Source: Gallicola sp.
GTDB lineage: Bacteria; Bacillota; Clostridia; Tissierellales; Peptoniphilaceae
NCBI GenBank assembly: GCA_012798975.1
Contig: JAAZME010000139.1
Span: forward strand, 1-6,227
DNA length: 6,227 nt
Reading direction: 5' to 3'
Under the pieces are notes generated by a model. It saw only the letters and a list, made by a program, of their open reading frames with translations, had not been told where the DNA came from and did no database searches. Both the position numbers and the translations under genes were made by a program. Each line of letters opens with the position of its first letter. Positions within the stretch are counted from its first letter, which is position 1. Of the stretch, positions 1 to 6,227 are shown in pieces.

Positions 1-378
1 GCTTTCTCAGGAAAAGATCCAACAAAGGTAGACCGTTCAGGAGCCTATATGGCACGCTTTATTGCGAAAAACATGGTAGCCGCCGGACTTTGCGAAAAAA
101 TCGAAGTAGGCATTTCCTATGCTATCGGAGTAGCGAAACCTGTATCTATCTACGTAAACAGTTCAAACACAGGGATTATGGAAGATGAAAAACTAGAGAA
201 AATAATAGAAGAGCATTTTGACTTAAGACCTGCAGCAATCATCGATCAGCTGGATTTAAGAAGACCGATTTATCGCCAAACAGCAGCATACGGTCATTTT
301 GGAAGAGACGATATAGATCTGCCTTGGGAGAAACTTTCTAAAGTTGAGGAATTAAGAAAAGCAGCAGAAGAGATATAA
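1..378 (+). CDS. metK: S-adenosylmethionine synthetase (methionine adenosyltransferase), C-terminal part
   Basis: This is the 3' end of metK, cut by the left window edge: 125 codons plus TAA, open from base 1. MetK makes S-adenosylmethionine from methionine and ATP in the cytoplasm. The first residues, [13 protein letters not shown], are the end of the conserved GGGAFSxKD phosphate/metal-binding signature and the following KVDRS segment. Further family landmarks are [15 protein letters not shown], the [12 protein letters not shown] strand and the C-terminal [18 protein letters not shown] block, which also contributes to the active site of the tetrameric enzyme. The ATG at 49 is an internal Met and not the start, because the conserved family sequence runs upstream of it. 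Enzymes of this family are usually near 390-400 residues, so roughly two thirds lie outside the window. Only 26 bases separate its stop from the next gene and no terminator is seen there, so co-transcription with the MreB-like gene is possible. Confidence 0.97.
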   Translation, partial: AFSGKDPTKVDRSGAYMARFIAKNMVAAGLCEKIEVGISYAIGVAKPVSIYVNSSNTGIMEDEKLEKIIEEHFDLRPAAIIDQLDLRRPIYRQTAAYGHFGRDDIDLPWEKLSKVEELRKAAEEI

Positions 379-404
379 ATTGTGAAAGGGAGGAGAATGG
401 AAGG

Positions 405-1475
405 ATGGCAAATATAAGCAATTTCAGAAAAAATATTGCTATCGATTTAGGTACAGCATCAGTGCTTGTCTATATAAGAGGCAAAGGCGTCATAATAAAT
501 GAACCATCCGTAGTAGCAATGGACAGCTATACCGGTAAAATCCTTTCTGTCGGCAAAGAAGCAAAAAAAATGCTTGGAAGAACTCCCGGAAATATCCGTG
601 CTACAAGACCTATGAAAGATGGAGTCATAGCGGATTTTAACTCTACAGAAAAAATGTTGAAATACTTTATCCATAAATCTATAGGAAAAACAATGATACG
701 GCCAAATGTAGTAATTTGTGTACCCAGTGAAATCACCCAGGTACAGAGAAGAGCTGTTATGCAGGCAAGCAAGCTAGCCGGAGCCTATAAAACCTATTTA
801 ATTGAAGAGCCTCTTGCAGCGGCAATCGGAGCTGGAGTAGATATTACCGATGCAGGAGGAAATCTCGTTATCGATATCGGAGGCGGCACGACGGATGTTG
901 CGGTGATTGCCTTAGGAGGGATTATTATTAATAAATCTCTTCCTATCGGCGGGGATGAATGCGATACAGCTATTACTGAATATATAAAAGGCAAGTACAA
1001 TATGATTATAGGGGAAAGGACAGCGGAAGAGATAAAGATCAATATCGCTTCCGCCTATCCGAGAGAAGACGATAATCTTTTTGAAGTAAAGGGACGAAAT
1101 CTTATCAACGGACTGCCTATGCATGTGTTTGTTACGTCAACGGATATTTCCGAAGCGATTCGCCATCCTTTGGATCAGATTATAAGAACGGTTCAAGAAG
1201 TTCTTGAAAAAACACCGCCGGAGCTGGCAGCGGATCTTTATGAGCGAGGTGCTGTGATGACTGGTGGAGGATGTCTAGTGCCGGGACTTGATCGAAAGCT
1301 TGAATCGAAGATCGGCATTCCGGTCAATATCGCAGAAGGACCAGTGACAGCCGTAGTCCGGGGAACGGGAAAAGCATTATCCTGGATTGATAAATTAGAT
1401 TCTTCAGAAATGGGTGAAGAAGGCGGCAGACGAAGAGAACTGGAAGAAAGAGAACGGCTTAGAAGAAGCGTATAA
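405..1475 (+). CDS. mreB: MreB/Mbl-family rod-shape-determining actin homologue
   Basis: Bacterial actin that forms short membrane-bound filaments and guides the elongation machinery building side-wall peptidoglycan. The 356-aa product carries the actin/HSP70 ATPase motifs: phosphate loop 1 IDLGTASV (residues 13-20), connect-1 segment RPMKDGVIADF, phosphate loop 2 DIGGGTTD (157-164) and the adenosine motif MTGGG (285-289). The N-terminal wording (LGTASVLVY, NEPSVVAMD, GRTPGNIRATRPMKDGVIADF) looks closer to Bacillus Mbl than to MreB proper, but paralogue assignment is uncertain. The start is the ATG at 405, behind a GGGAGGAG ribosome binding site (388-395). An ATG at 397 is in another frame and stops after six codons. 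A charged tail of about 25 residues (332-356, rich in Arg and Glu) extends past the usual end at IDKL. There is no mreC/mreD next to it, which fits the stand-alone mbl/mreBH type of locus. No clear terminator follows. Confidence 0.95.
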   Translation: MANISNFRKNIAIDLGTASVLVYIRGKGVIINEPSVVAMDSYTGKILSVGKEAKKMLGRTPGNIRATRPMKDGVIADFNSTEKMLKYFIHKSIGKTMIRPNVVICVPSEITQVQRRAVMQASKLAGAYKTYLIEEPLAAAIGAGVDITDAGGNLVIDIGGGTTDVAVIALGGIIINKSLPIGGDECDTAITEYIKGKYNMIIGERTAEEIKINIASAYPREDDNLFEVKGRNLINGLPMHVFVTSTDISEAIRHPLDQIIRTVQEVLEKTPPELAADLYERGAVMTGGGCLVPGLDRKLESKIGIPVNIAEGPVTAVVRGTGKALSWIDKLDSSEMGEEGGRRRELEERERLRRSV

Positions 1476-1517
1476 ATAGAATGTAATAATTTTGTAGTAT
1501 TTTCTCAATCTTCTTAT

Positions 1518-1530
1518 GGATTAGTAATCC
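1518..1530. promoter_or_regulatory. 13-bp palindrome, candidate operator
   Basis: GGATTA-G-TAATCC is a perfect inverted repeat with 6-base arms around one central base. It covers the place where a -35 element would sit for the TATAAT at 1542-1547. A one-base centre makes an RNA hairpin unlikely, so a dimeric protein binding site is the more natural reading. No known regulator is assigned. Confidence 0.45.
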
Positions 1531-1538
1531 TTGGACTA

Positions 1539-1547
1539 TGGTATAAT
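1539..1547 (+). promoter_or_regulatory. Extended -10 sigma-A promoter of the DUF1002 gene
   Basis: TGGTATAAT is a perfect extended -10 element (TGN followed by TATAAT). No good TTGACA-like -35 lies 16-18 bases upstream, where the sequence is the GGATTAGTAATCC palindrome. This fits an extended -10 promoter that may depend on a regulator. Transcription would begin near 1553-1556, leaving a leader of only about 20 bases before the ATG at 1576. Confidence 0.75.
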
Positions 1548-1563
1548 AAAAGTAGTTCAAAAT

Positions 1564-1570
1564 AAGGAGG
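1564..1570 (+). promoter_or_regulatory. Ribosome binding site deciding the DUF1002 start
   Basis: AAGGAGG ends five bases before the ATG at 1576, which fixes that ATG as the start. The next base after the site begins an out-of-frame ATG (1571) that is too close to be used. Confidence 0.85.
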
Positions 1571-1575
1571 ATGTT

Positions 1576-2574
1576 ATGAACAAAATCAAAAAAATTATTG
1601 CAGCTTTTCTCTTATCGGCTATGCTGCTGCCGTCTGTGTCTACAATTGCGTCAGCTCAAGGCAAAATAGATACAACTGTAGTTAACGAAAGATGGGGACA
1701 GCCTACTTTCGTATATGGGGAAAGTTTATCGGAAAGCGAAGTAAAGGAAACACAAAGACTTCTTGATATTGAAAATCCAGAGAATGTAAACTCTACATCG
1801 GTAACCTATAAGGATCTAGTAAATTATATCGGGGGAGATCCAAATGGATCCAGCAATATGATTTCTTCTGTTATCGTGCAGAAAGAAAACAAAGGAAAAG
1901 GTGTAGATGTTGTAATAAAGACACCGGAAAATATCACTGAAGTGACAAAAGAACAATACCGCAACGCTAGTATTACAGCTGGGGTAGAGGATGCTACTCT
2001 TATCGTAGGAGCTGTTCGAAAAGTAACAGGAGAATCTGCGCTAACAGGTATCTATAAGGCTTTTGAAGTCAATGGCGAGAAACTGGATAAAGATAGAATG
2101 GAAGCGGCTCAAGAAGAACTTGAAGTTGTAAACGAAATCAATCAGAAAAATGAGGGAAAAGACAATTATACAAGTCCTCAGCTTGATAATGCCATTGTGG
2201 AAGTAAAAAACAAGCTTTCAGAAATAAAGCAGGAAAATAAAGAAATTCCCACAAAACAAGAAATAACTCAAGTAATCAATCAAGCCGTTGAAAACAATAA
2301 TCTTCAAAATATTGTTACAGGCGACCAGATCAATCAGCTTGTAATCTATTTTCAGCAGTATGTTCAAACAGGGGCTATTGATTCAGAACAAGTGAAACAG
2401 GAATTGTCCAAGCTTAGCAAAGATTTAGTCGGAACTGCTTCAGAAATTTACGATAATGCAAAGCAAAGCGGTTTAGTTGACCAGATCGTAGGATTTTTCA
2501 GAGATCTAATAGATGGATTTGTTAATTTAATCGGCGGAAACAATAACGGCGAAAACGCCAATACAAATCAATAA
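1576..2574 (+). CDS. Secreted DUF1002 (YpuA-like) protein of unknown function
   Basis: The 332-aa product is recognised as a DUF1002 protein, the family of Bacillus subtilis YpuA, whose biochemical function I do not know. The N-terminus is a typical Sec signal peptide: the basic MNKIKK, a hydrophobic core (about residues 7-18) and an ASA site with probable cleavage after Ala27. The mature protein opens with the family's TFVYGESLSESE segment and carries its most recognisable block at residues 131-162, ending VTGESALTGIYKA. A Gln/Asn/Glu-rich helical region follows (about 175-300). Near the C-terminus is an amphipathic stretch, VDQIVGFFRDLIDGFVNLIGG, and then an Asn-rich polar tail. The protein is probably outside the membrane and possibly surface-associated through this helix. 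It has its own promoter and terminator, so it is likely monocistronic or read partly from the MreB gene. Its place beside a cell-shape gene hints at an envelope role, but that is inference only. Confidence 0.88.
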   Translation: MNKIKKIIAAFLLSAMLLPSVSTIASAQGKIDTTVVNERWGQPTFVYGESLSESEVKETQRLLDIENPENVNSTSVTYKDLVNYIGGDPNGSSNMISSVIVQKENKGKGVDVVIKTPENITEVTKEQYRNASITAGVEDATLIVGAVRKVTGESALTGIYKAFEVNGEKLDKDRMEAAQEELEVVNEINQKNEGKDNYTSPQLDNAIVEVKNKLSEIKQENKEIPTKQEITQVINQAVENNNLQNIVTGDQINQLVIYFQQYVQTGAIDSEQVKQELSKLSKDLVGTASEIYDNAKQSGLVDQIVGFFRDLIDGFVNLIGGNNNGENANTNQ

Positions 2575-2578
2575 TTAT

Positions 2579-2606
2579 AAGGCAGGGATCATACCTGTCT
2601 TTTTTT
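2579..2606 (+). terminator. Rho-independent terminator after the DUF1002 gene
   Basis: Stem AAGGCAGG (2579-2586) pairs with CCTGTCTT (2594-2601), with one G-U pair and a seven-base loop. A run of seven T follows from 2600. It lies five bases after the DUF1002 stop codon and is correctly placed to end that transcript. Confidence 0.85.
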
Positions 2607-2633
2607 ATCCCAAAAGAGCGTTTAAAGAAAGAA

Positions 2634-2702
2634 GGCGGGATTGCTGCGCAACCCAGGCAGGATCCCTGACGGGACCTAGGCTCTAGGCGGCACACCTGCG
2701 GC
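2634..2702. repeat. GC-rich block with three degenerate 17-base units and short hairpins
   Basis: Three related units occur in the same orientation at 2634-2650, 2656-2672 and 2686-2702. Each begins GGC(A/G)G and ends with a CTG-containing core, for example GGCAGGATCCCTGACGG and GGCGGCACACCTGCGGC. Small hairpins overlap them: GGG-a-TTGC/GCAA-CCC (2637-2654), CAGG/CCTG (2658-2668) and CCTAG/CTAGG (2675-2687). The block is strikingly GC-rich beside AT-rich neighbours, which suggests a separate origin or selection for RNA structure. The repeat match is by eye and the units are diverged. Confidence 0.45.
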
Positions 2703-2733
2703 GGCCAGGAAAGGATAAGAAAATACAGTAAAA

Positions 2734-2768
2734 GAAAGGGAGTAGGTTATAGAGAATAGGGAGTAGGG
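2734..2768. repeat. Degenerate 7-base tandem repeat, consensus near ARTAGGG
   Basis: Five consecutive heptamers read GAAAGGG, AGTAGGT, TATAGAG, AATAGGG and AGTAGGG. GGGAGTAGG recurs exactly at 2738-2746 and 2759-2767, 21 bases (three units) apart. It lies within a longer purine-rich tract (about 2707-2779, roughly five in six bases A or G). Confidence 0.5.
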
Positions 2769-2774
2769 GTGGTG

Positions 2775-2981
2775 GAAAATGCGGAGCATTTTCTTCGTAT
2801 AAAAAGGTTCTTTATACTATGAACGAAAAACGAATGAACTTTTCGTTTTTTATCCATAACTCCGCTCTCTCACTCTTTCACTCTCTGAAGCCCTAGCCCA
2901 AATCAGGCACTTTGATTTGGTCGCAGGTCTTATGCCACTCATTTCCCAAGAACGATATTTTCCGTTCTTGGCTAGAAATGA
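2775..2981. other. Cluster of five hairpins with perfect 7-9 bp cores; candidate structured RNA or palindromic element
   Basis: Five separate inverted repeats follow one another. (1) GAAAATGC/GCATTTTC, 2775-2793, loop GGA. (2) GTATAAA/TTTATAC, 2797-2817, loop 7. (3) AAAAACGAA/TTCGTTTTT, 2826-2850, loop 7. (4) CCAAATCA/TGATTTGG, 2898-2920, loop 7. (5) CCAAGAACG/CGTTCTTGG, 2946-2971, loop 8, lengthened by TCATTTC/GAAATGA (2939-2945 with 2975-2981) across a three-base bulge. The arms differ from hairpin to hairpin, so this is not one repeat copied five times. No convincing ORF covers the region and it lies upstream of the uvrB promoter. It does not match any structured RNA class I know, and its strand and transcription are unknown. 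Confidence 0.55.
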
Positions 2982-3027
2982 TCGGCCACACTTTCCTCTC
3001 TCTACCGACCCTCTTTATTTCACGTTT

Positions 3028-3056
3028 TTGACCCTAATACCTTATTAAGATATAAT
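3028..3056 (+). promoter_or_regulatory. Sigma-A promoter of uvrB-uvrA
   Basis: TTGACC (-35, 3028-3033) and TATAAT (-10, 3051-3056) are separated by exactly 17 bases, a near-consensus housekeeping promoter. Transcription should start near 3062-3064, about 25 bases before the uvrB ATG. Confidence 0.9.
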
Positions 3057-3057
3057 A

Positions 3058-3069
3058 GAACAAAAGTTC
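3058..3069. promoter_or_regulatory. LexA (SOS/DinR) box of uvrB-uvrA
   Basis: GAAC-AAAA-GTTC matches the core of the Gram-positive LexA box (GAAC, four bases, GTTC) as known from Bacillus subtilis. It begins one base after the -10 hexamer and covers the predicted start point, so bound LexA would block RNA polymerase. uvrB is a classical LexA target, which supports the call. Derepression after DNA damage is inferred. Confidence 0.88.
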
Positions 3070-3087
3070 AGAAAAGAGGACATTAAT

Positions 3088-5064
3088 ATGAAATTTAAAC
3101 TGCATTCTGATTTTAAACCTACAGGGGATCAGCCGGATGCTATAAAAAAACTGGCAGAGGGCGTTCGAAACGGGGAACGTCATCAGGTCCTTAAAGGTGT
3201 AACAGGCTCTGGTAAAACATTTACCATGGCCAATATTATAGAAGAAGTTCAAAGACCGACATTAGTTATGGCTCACAATAAAACACTGGCTTATCAGCTG
3301 GCAGCTGAATTTAAAGAATTTTTTCCAGAGAATGCGGTGGAATTCTTTGTCAGCTACTATGATTATTATCAGCCGGAAGCCTATGTGGCTCAGACGGATA
3401 CCTATATAGCAAAAGACAGTTCTATCAACGATGATATTGATGAACTAAGACATTCTGCCACTATGGCTCTTTTTGAACGAAAAGATGTTATCATTGTCGC
3501 ATCTGTATCCTGCATATATGGGTTAGGGGATCCAGAAAGTTATTCCGACTTATCCCTTTCTTTAAGACCGGGGATGATTCGGGATCGTGATGATGTTATC
3601 CGAAAGCTTGTGGATATTCAGTATGTCCGTAACGATATCAATTTTACAAGAGGAACATTCCGAGTCCGTGGAGACAGTCTCGATATTTTTCCAGCGGCAG
3701 AAAATGAAAAAAGTTATCGCGTAGAATTTTTCGGAGATGAAGTAGACCGTATCACTGAAGTAGATCCTCTGACAGGAGAGATCAATGGAACAAGGGAACA
3801 TATCTCTGTTTTTCCCGCTTCCCACTTTGCTACCAGTGAAGATAAAGTGAAGCGTGCTGTTGTGACAATAGAAGAAGAACTGGAAGAACAGATAAAATTT
3901 TTCGAGTCCCAAAATAAGCTTTTAGAAGCTCAGAGAATCGAGCAGCGTACAAGATATGACATCGAAATGCTTCAGGAGGTAGGTTTCTGCACAGGGATCG
4001 AAAACTACTCCCGCCATCTAACCGGAAGAAAAGCGGGCAGCCGTCCTTATACACTAATCGATTATTTCCCAGATGATTTTCTTCTTATGGTTGATGAGTC
4101 CCATGTAAGTATTCCTCAGATAGGGGGGATGTACGAGGGCGACCGTTCAAGAAAGCAAAATCTTGTAGATTTCGGTTTTAGACTACCATCTGCTTTAGAT
4201 AACAGACCACTGAAGTTTAAAGAGTTTGAGAAATTAGTCCCTCAAGCAATTTATGTTTCAGCTACACCGGGACCTTATGAGAAGGAACATTGCGATGAAA
4301 TCGTTGAACAAATCATACGTCCGACAGGTCTTCTAGATCCTGTAATAGATGTGCGTCCAACAAAAGGACAGATCGATGATTTGATAACAGAAATCCATAA
4401 GACGACGGAGAAAGGCGAAAGAACTTTAGTAACAACTCTGACAAAGAAAATGGCAGAGGATTTAACGAAATATTTTGAAGAATTGGATATTAAAGTAACC
4501 TATCTTCATTCAGATATAGATACAATAGAACGAACAGAAATCATACGCGACCTAAGATTGGGTAAATATGATGTACTGGTAGGAATAAACTTGCTGCGGG
4601 AAGGTCTGGACCTTCCGGAAGTATCTTTGATTGCGATACTGGATGCGGATAAAGAAGGGTTCCTTCGCTCGGAAACTTCTTTGATACAAACAGTAGGCCG
4701 TGCCGCAAGAAATGTGGATGGTCGGGTCATCATGTATGCTGATCGAATTACAGGATCGATGGATCGGGCGATTACAGAAACAAATCGACGCCGAGAGATA
4801 CAAAATCAGTATAATATCGATCACGATATAACTCCTCAGTCTATACACAAAAAGATTCATAATATTATCGAAATTACAAAGGTGGCAGAAGACACAGAGT
4901 TTTTCGACAACTATATAGAAAAAGAAAAGATCACCCAGGAAGATTTGGAACAGTTATTGATCACAATGGAAGAAGAGATGATTAAAGCTGCTGAAGCTTT
5001 GGAGTTTGAAAGGGCAGCAAATCTTAGAGATGAGATCAGAAAACTGAAGAACGGAAAAATGTAG
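3088..5064 (+). CDS. uvrB: Excinuclease ABC subunit B
   Basis: UvrB is the damage-verifying helicase-like subunit of nucleotide excision repair. It is loaded by UvrA, probes the DNA strand and recruits UvrC for incision. The 658-aa length is normal for the family. Visible motifs are Walker A GVTGSGKT (37-44), the aromatic beta-hairpin [11 protein letters not shown] that inserts between the strands (90-100), the Walker B-type DESH (336-339) and helicase motif [11 protein letters not shown] (534-542) with its two arginines. At the C-terminus is the UVR domain (about 619-655, containing [17 protein letters not shown]), which contacts UvrC and UvrA. The ATG start is preceded by AGAGGA (3075-3080) seven bases upstream, and the protein opens with the family's usual [11 protein letters not shown]. 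It is the first gene of a uvrB-uvrA operon with a sigma-A promoter and LexA box. No key residue is missing. Confidence 0.98.
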   Translation: MKFKLHSDFKPTGDQPDAIKKLAEGVRNGERHQVLKGVTGSGKTFTMANIIEEVQRPTLVMAHNKTLAYQLAAEFKEFFPENAVEFFVSYYDYYQPEAYVAQTDTYIAKDSSINDDIDELRHSATMALFERKDVIIVASVSCIYGLGDPESYSDLSLSLRPGMIRDRDDVIRKLVDIQYVRNDINFTRGTFRVRGDSLDIFPAAENEKSYRVEFFGDEVDRITEVDPLTGEINGTREHISVFPASHFATSEDKVKRAVVTIEEELEEQIKFFESQNKLLEAQRIEQRTRYDIEMLQEVGFCTGIENYSRHLTGRKAGSRPYTLIDYFPDDFLLMVDESHVSIPQIGGMYEGDRSRKQNLVDFGFRLPSALDNRPLKFKEFEKLVPQAIYVSATPGPYEKEHCDEIVEQIIRPTGLLDPVIDVRPTKGQIDDLITEIHKTTEKGERTLVTTLTKKMAEDLTKYFEELDIKVTYLHSDIDTIERTEIIRDLRLGKYDVLVGINLLREGLDLPEVSLIAILDADKEGFLRSETSLIQTVGRAARNVDGRVIMYADRITGSMDRAITETNRRREIQNQYNIDHDITPQSIHKKIHNIIEITKVAEDTEFFDNYIEKEKITQEDLEQLLITMEEEMIKAAEALEFERAANLRDEIRKLKNGKM

Positions 5065-5069
5065 AGAGG
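5063..5069 (+). promoter_or_regulatory. Ribosome binding site of uvrA, overlapping the uvrB stop
   Basis: AGAGAGG starts inside the uvrB TAG codon and ends six bases before the TTG at 5076. The overlap suggests translational coupling of the two repair subunits. Confidence 0.7.
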
Positions 5070-5075
5070 TAGAAT

Positions 5076-6227
5076 TTGAGTTTAGATAAAATAGTTATAA
5101 AAGGAGCAAAAGCAAATAATCTAAAAGATATAGACCTTGTATTGCCTCGAGACAAGATGATTGTATTTACTGGACTGAGCGGTTCGGGGAAATCATCCTT
5201 GGCTTTCGACACAATCTATGCAGAAGGTCAAAGACGTTATATTGAATCCTTATCCAGCTATGCAAGACAGTTTTTAGGGCAGATGGATAAACCGGATGTA
5301 GAGTATATCGAAGGACTATCCCCTTCGATCTCTATAGACCAGAAAACGACGAATCGAAATCCCCGATCCACGGTAGGAACCGTAACAGAAATATACGATT
5401 ATTTCCGGCTTTTATATGCACGGGTGGGTGTGCCTTATTGCCCAGTCTGTGGCAAGAAAATAGAAAGCCAAAGTGTAGACCAAATGGTTGACCGGATTAT
5501 GGCTTATCCGGAAAGGACGAAAATTCTTCTCCTTGCTCCCGTTATAAAAGGAAAAAAAGGGGAGCATAAAAGGCTTTTAGAGAATATAAAAAAAGAGGGC
5601 TATACGAGAATTATTGTCGACGGGGAACAAAGGGAAATCACAGAAGAGATCAACCTTGAAAAAAACAAAAAACACGATATTGATATCGTAATTGACAGAC
5701 TTATCGTGAAGCCTGGCATTGAAAGCCGGTTGACTGGATCTTTGGAAATGGCGATCCATTTAAGCGAAGGTACGATAAAGATACAGAAAGATGCCGGCGA
5801 AATCGACGTCTTCAATACAAAGCTGGCCTGTCCAGACGGTCACATTTCCTATGATGAGATCGAACCCCGTTCTTTCTCTTTTAATAATCCTTTTGGTATG
5901 TGTCCAGAATGCAACGGTCTAGGATTTCATAAAGAAATTGATCCTGAAAGGGTCCTTCCAAACTATGATCTTTCCGTAGAACAAGGCGGAGTAGATGCCT
6001 ATTCTACAGCTAAAGAAGGTACCTATTATTATGAAATCATAAGGGCATTAGGAGAGAAACATCATTTCTCTATGGATAAACCTTTAGCGGAAGCACCACC
6101 GGAATTTATTCAAGAGCTGCTGTATGGAACAGGAAAAGAAGAATTAAAATTCGTATTCAACAGCCATTATTCTGGAAGAAAAACTTATACGGGAACTTTC
6201 GAAGGAATCGTGGAAAATCTTACACGA
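5076..6227 (+). CDS. uvrA: Excinuclease ABC subunit A, N-terminal part
   Basis: UvrA is the dimeric ABC-type ATPase that scans DNA for lesions and hands them to UvrB. The first 384 residues are present and the gene runs off the right edge; family members are usually around 940 residues. Motifs in order: [14 protein letters not shown] (8-21), Walker A GLSGSGKS (33-40), the Q-loop/[20 protein letters not shown] region, a CPVCG pair (Cys122, Cys125), the UvrB-binding region (about 131-238, with [14 protein letters not shown]), and a zinc module before GLGF. The start is TTG at 5076: an in-frame TAG lies at 5070-5072, no ATG or GTG occurs before the conserved N-terminus, and an RBS fits. The zinc module reads Cys252-x3-His256 and Cys276-x2-Cys279, where a Cys pair is more usual at the first position. 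The ABC signature and second nucleotide-binding domain are outside the window. It is co-transcribed with uvrB, with an 11-base gap. Confidence 0.97.
   Translation, partial: MSLDKIVIKGAKANNLKDIDLVLPRDKMIVFTGLSGSGKSSLAFDTIYAEGQRRYIESLSSYARQFLGQMDKPDVEYIEGLSPSISIDQKTTNRNPRSTVGTVTEIYDYFRLLYARVGVPYCPVCGKKIESQSVDQMVDRIMAYPERTKILLLAPVIKGKKGEHKRLLENIKKEGYTRIIVDGEQREITEEINLEKNKKHDIDIVIDRLIVKPGIESRLTGSLEMAIHLSEGTIKIQKDAGEIDVFNTKLACPDGHISYDEIEPRSFSFNNPFGMCPECNGLGFHKEIDPERVLPNYDLSVEQGGVDAYSTAKEGTYYYEIIRALGEKHHFSMDKPLAEAPPEFIQELLYGTGKEELKFVFNSHYSGRKTYTGTFEGIVENLTR

Larger units (their letters stand above)
2608..3027. other. 420-base intergenic region, no gene; repeat and hairpin mosaic
   Basis: Between the DUF1002 terminator and the uvrB promoter there is no credible coding region on either strand. 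The order is: a short AT-rich spacer (2608-2633), the GC-rich repeat block, the purine-rich heptamer tract, and the hairpin cluster. Pyrimidine-rich stretches lie at about 2861-2886 and 2991-3021. The far ends could partly pair (AGGAAAG at 2707-2713 with CTTTCCT at 2991-2997), which would fold the hairpins into the loop of one larger element. Confidence 0.7.

Noticed and set aside
49..51. ATG at 49 as the start of a separate small gene
   Set aside because: The frame is open to the window edge and the upstream residues match the conserved MetK sequence, so it is an internal Met.
397..417. ATG at 397 as the start of the MreB-like gene
   Set aside because: It is in another frame and meets a stop after six codons; the ATG at 405 opens the conserved protein.
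1531..1536. TTGGAC as a -35 hexamer for the DUF1002 promoter
   Set aside because: It ends only five bases before the TATAAT, far too close; the extended -10 motif explains the promoter better.
2826..2851. AAAAACGAA/TTCGTTTTT hairpin with T run as a Rho-independent terminator
   Set aside because: The stem has only two G-C pairs and no transcript is known to end there; the DUF1002 terminator at 2579-2606 already serves the gene upstream. It is kept as part of the hairpin cluster.
2819..2896. 25-codon reading frame starting ATG AAC GAA AAA within the hairpin cluster
   Set aside because: It has no proper ribosome binding site, runs through inverted repeats and has no recognisable protein character.
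2946..2971. GAACG...CGTTC as a second LexA box
   Set aside because: The half-sites are separated by far more than the four bases required, and the longer arms fit a hairpin instead.
2634..2981. CRISPR array
   Set aside because: The repeats are degenerate, differ in spacing, and no identical 24-40 base repeats or regular spacers exist.
2634..2985. Known structured RNA (SRP RNA, RNase P RNA, 6S RNA, tmRNA)
   Set aside because: None of the conserved core sequences of these RNAs was found on either strand, for example the SRP GGAAGGAAGCAGCC-type core.

Overview
The window is a stretch of a low-GC Gram-positive (Firmicutes) chromosome, most likely an anaerobic Clostridia/Eubacteriales member. 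That placement is inferred from the AT-rich coding sequence, strong AGGAGG-type ribosome binding sites, a Bacillus/Clostridium-type LexA box, and protein sequences that look clostridial. All genes read on the + strand. No mobile element, tRNA, rRNA or CRISPR array is visible.

Left part (1-2607): the last 125 codons of metK (S-adenosylmethionine synthetase) are followed after 26 bases by a complete MreB/Mbl-type actin homologue. Next comes a secreted DUF1002 (YpuA-like) protein with a perfect extended -10 promoter, a 13-bp palindrome in its -35 region and a Rho-independent terminator after its stop codon. The DUF1002 start is best placed at 1576, because an upstream TTG at 1531 lies inside the promoter.

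Middle (2608-3027): about 420 bases without a credible gene, but far from featureless. It begins with a GC-rich block of short hairpins and three degenerate copies of a 17-base unit. A purine-rich tract with a degenerate 7-base tandem repeat follows, then five hairpins in a row with perfect cores of 7 to 9 bp. This is the best candidate for something undescribed: a structured RNA or a MITE/REP-like palindromic element.

Right part (3028-6227): a textbook SOS-type nucleotide excision repair operon. A consensus sigma-A promoter (TTGACC, 17 bases, TATAAT) is overlapped at its start point by a LexA box (GAAC-AAAA-GTTC). It drives uvrB (complete, 658 aa) and, 11 bases later, uvrA (TTG start, 384 codons before the window ends). 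UvrA and UvrB together find and verify DNA lesions before UvrC incision. The visible UvrA zinc module has His in place of one expected Cys.
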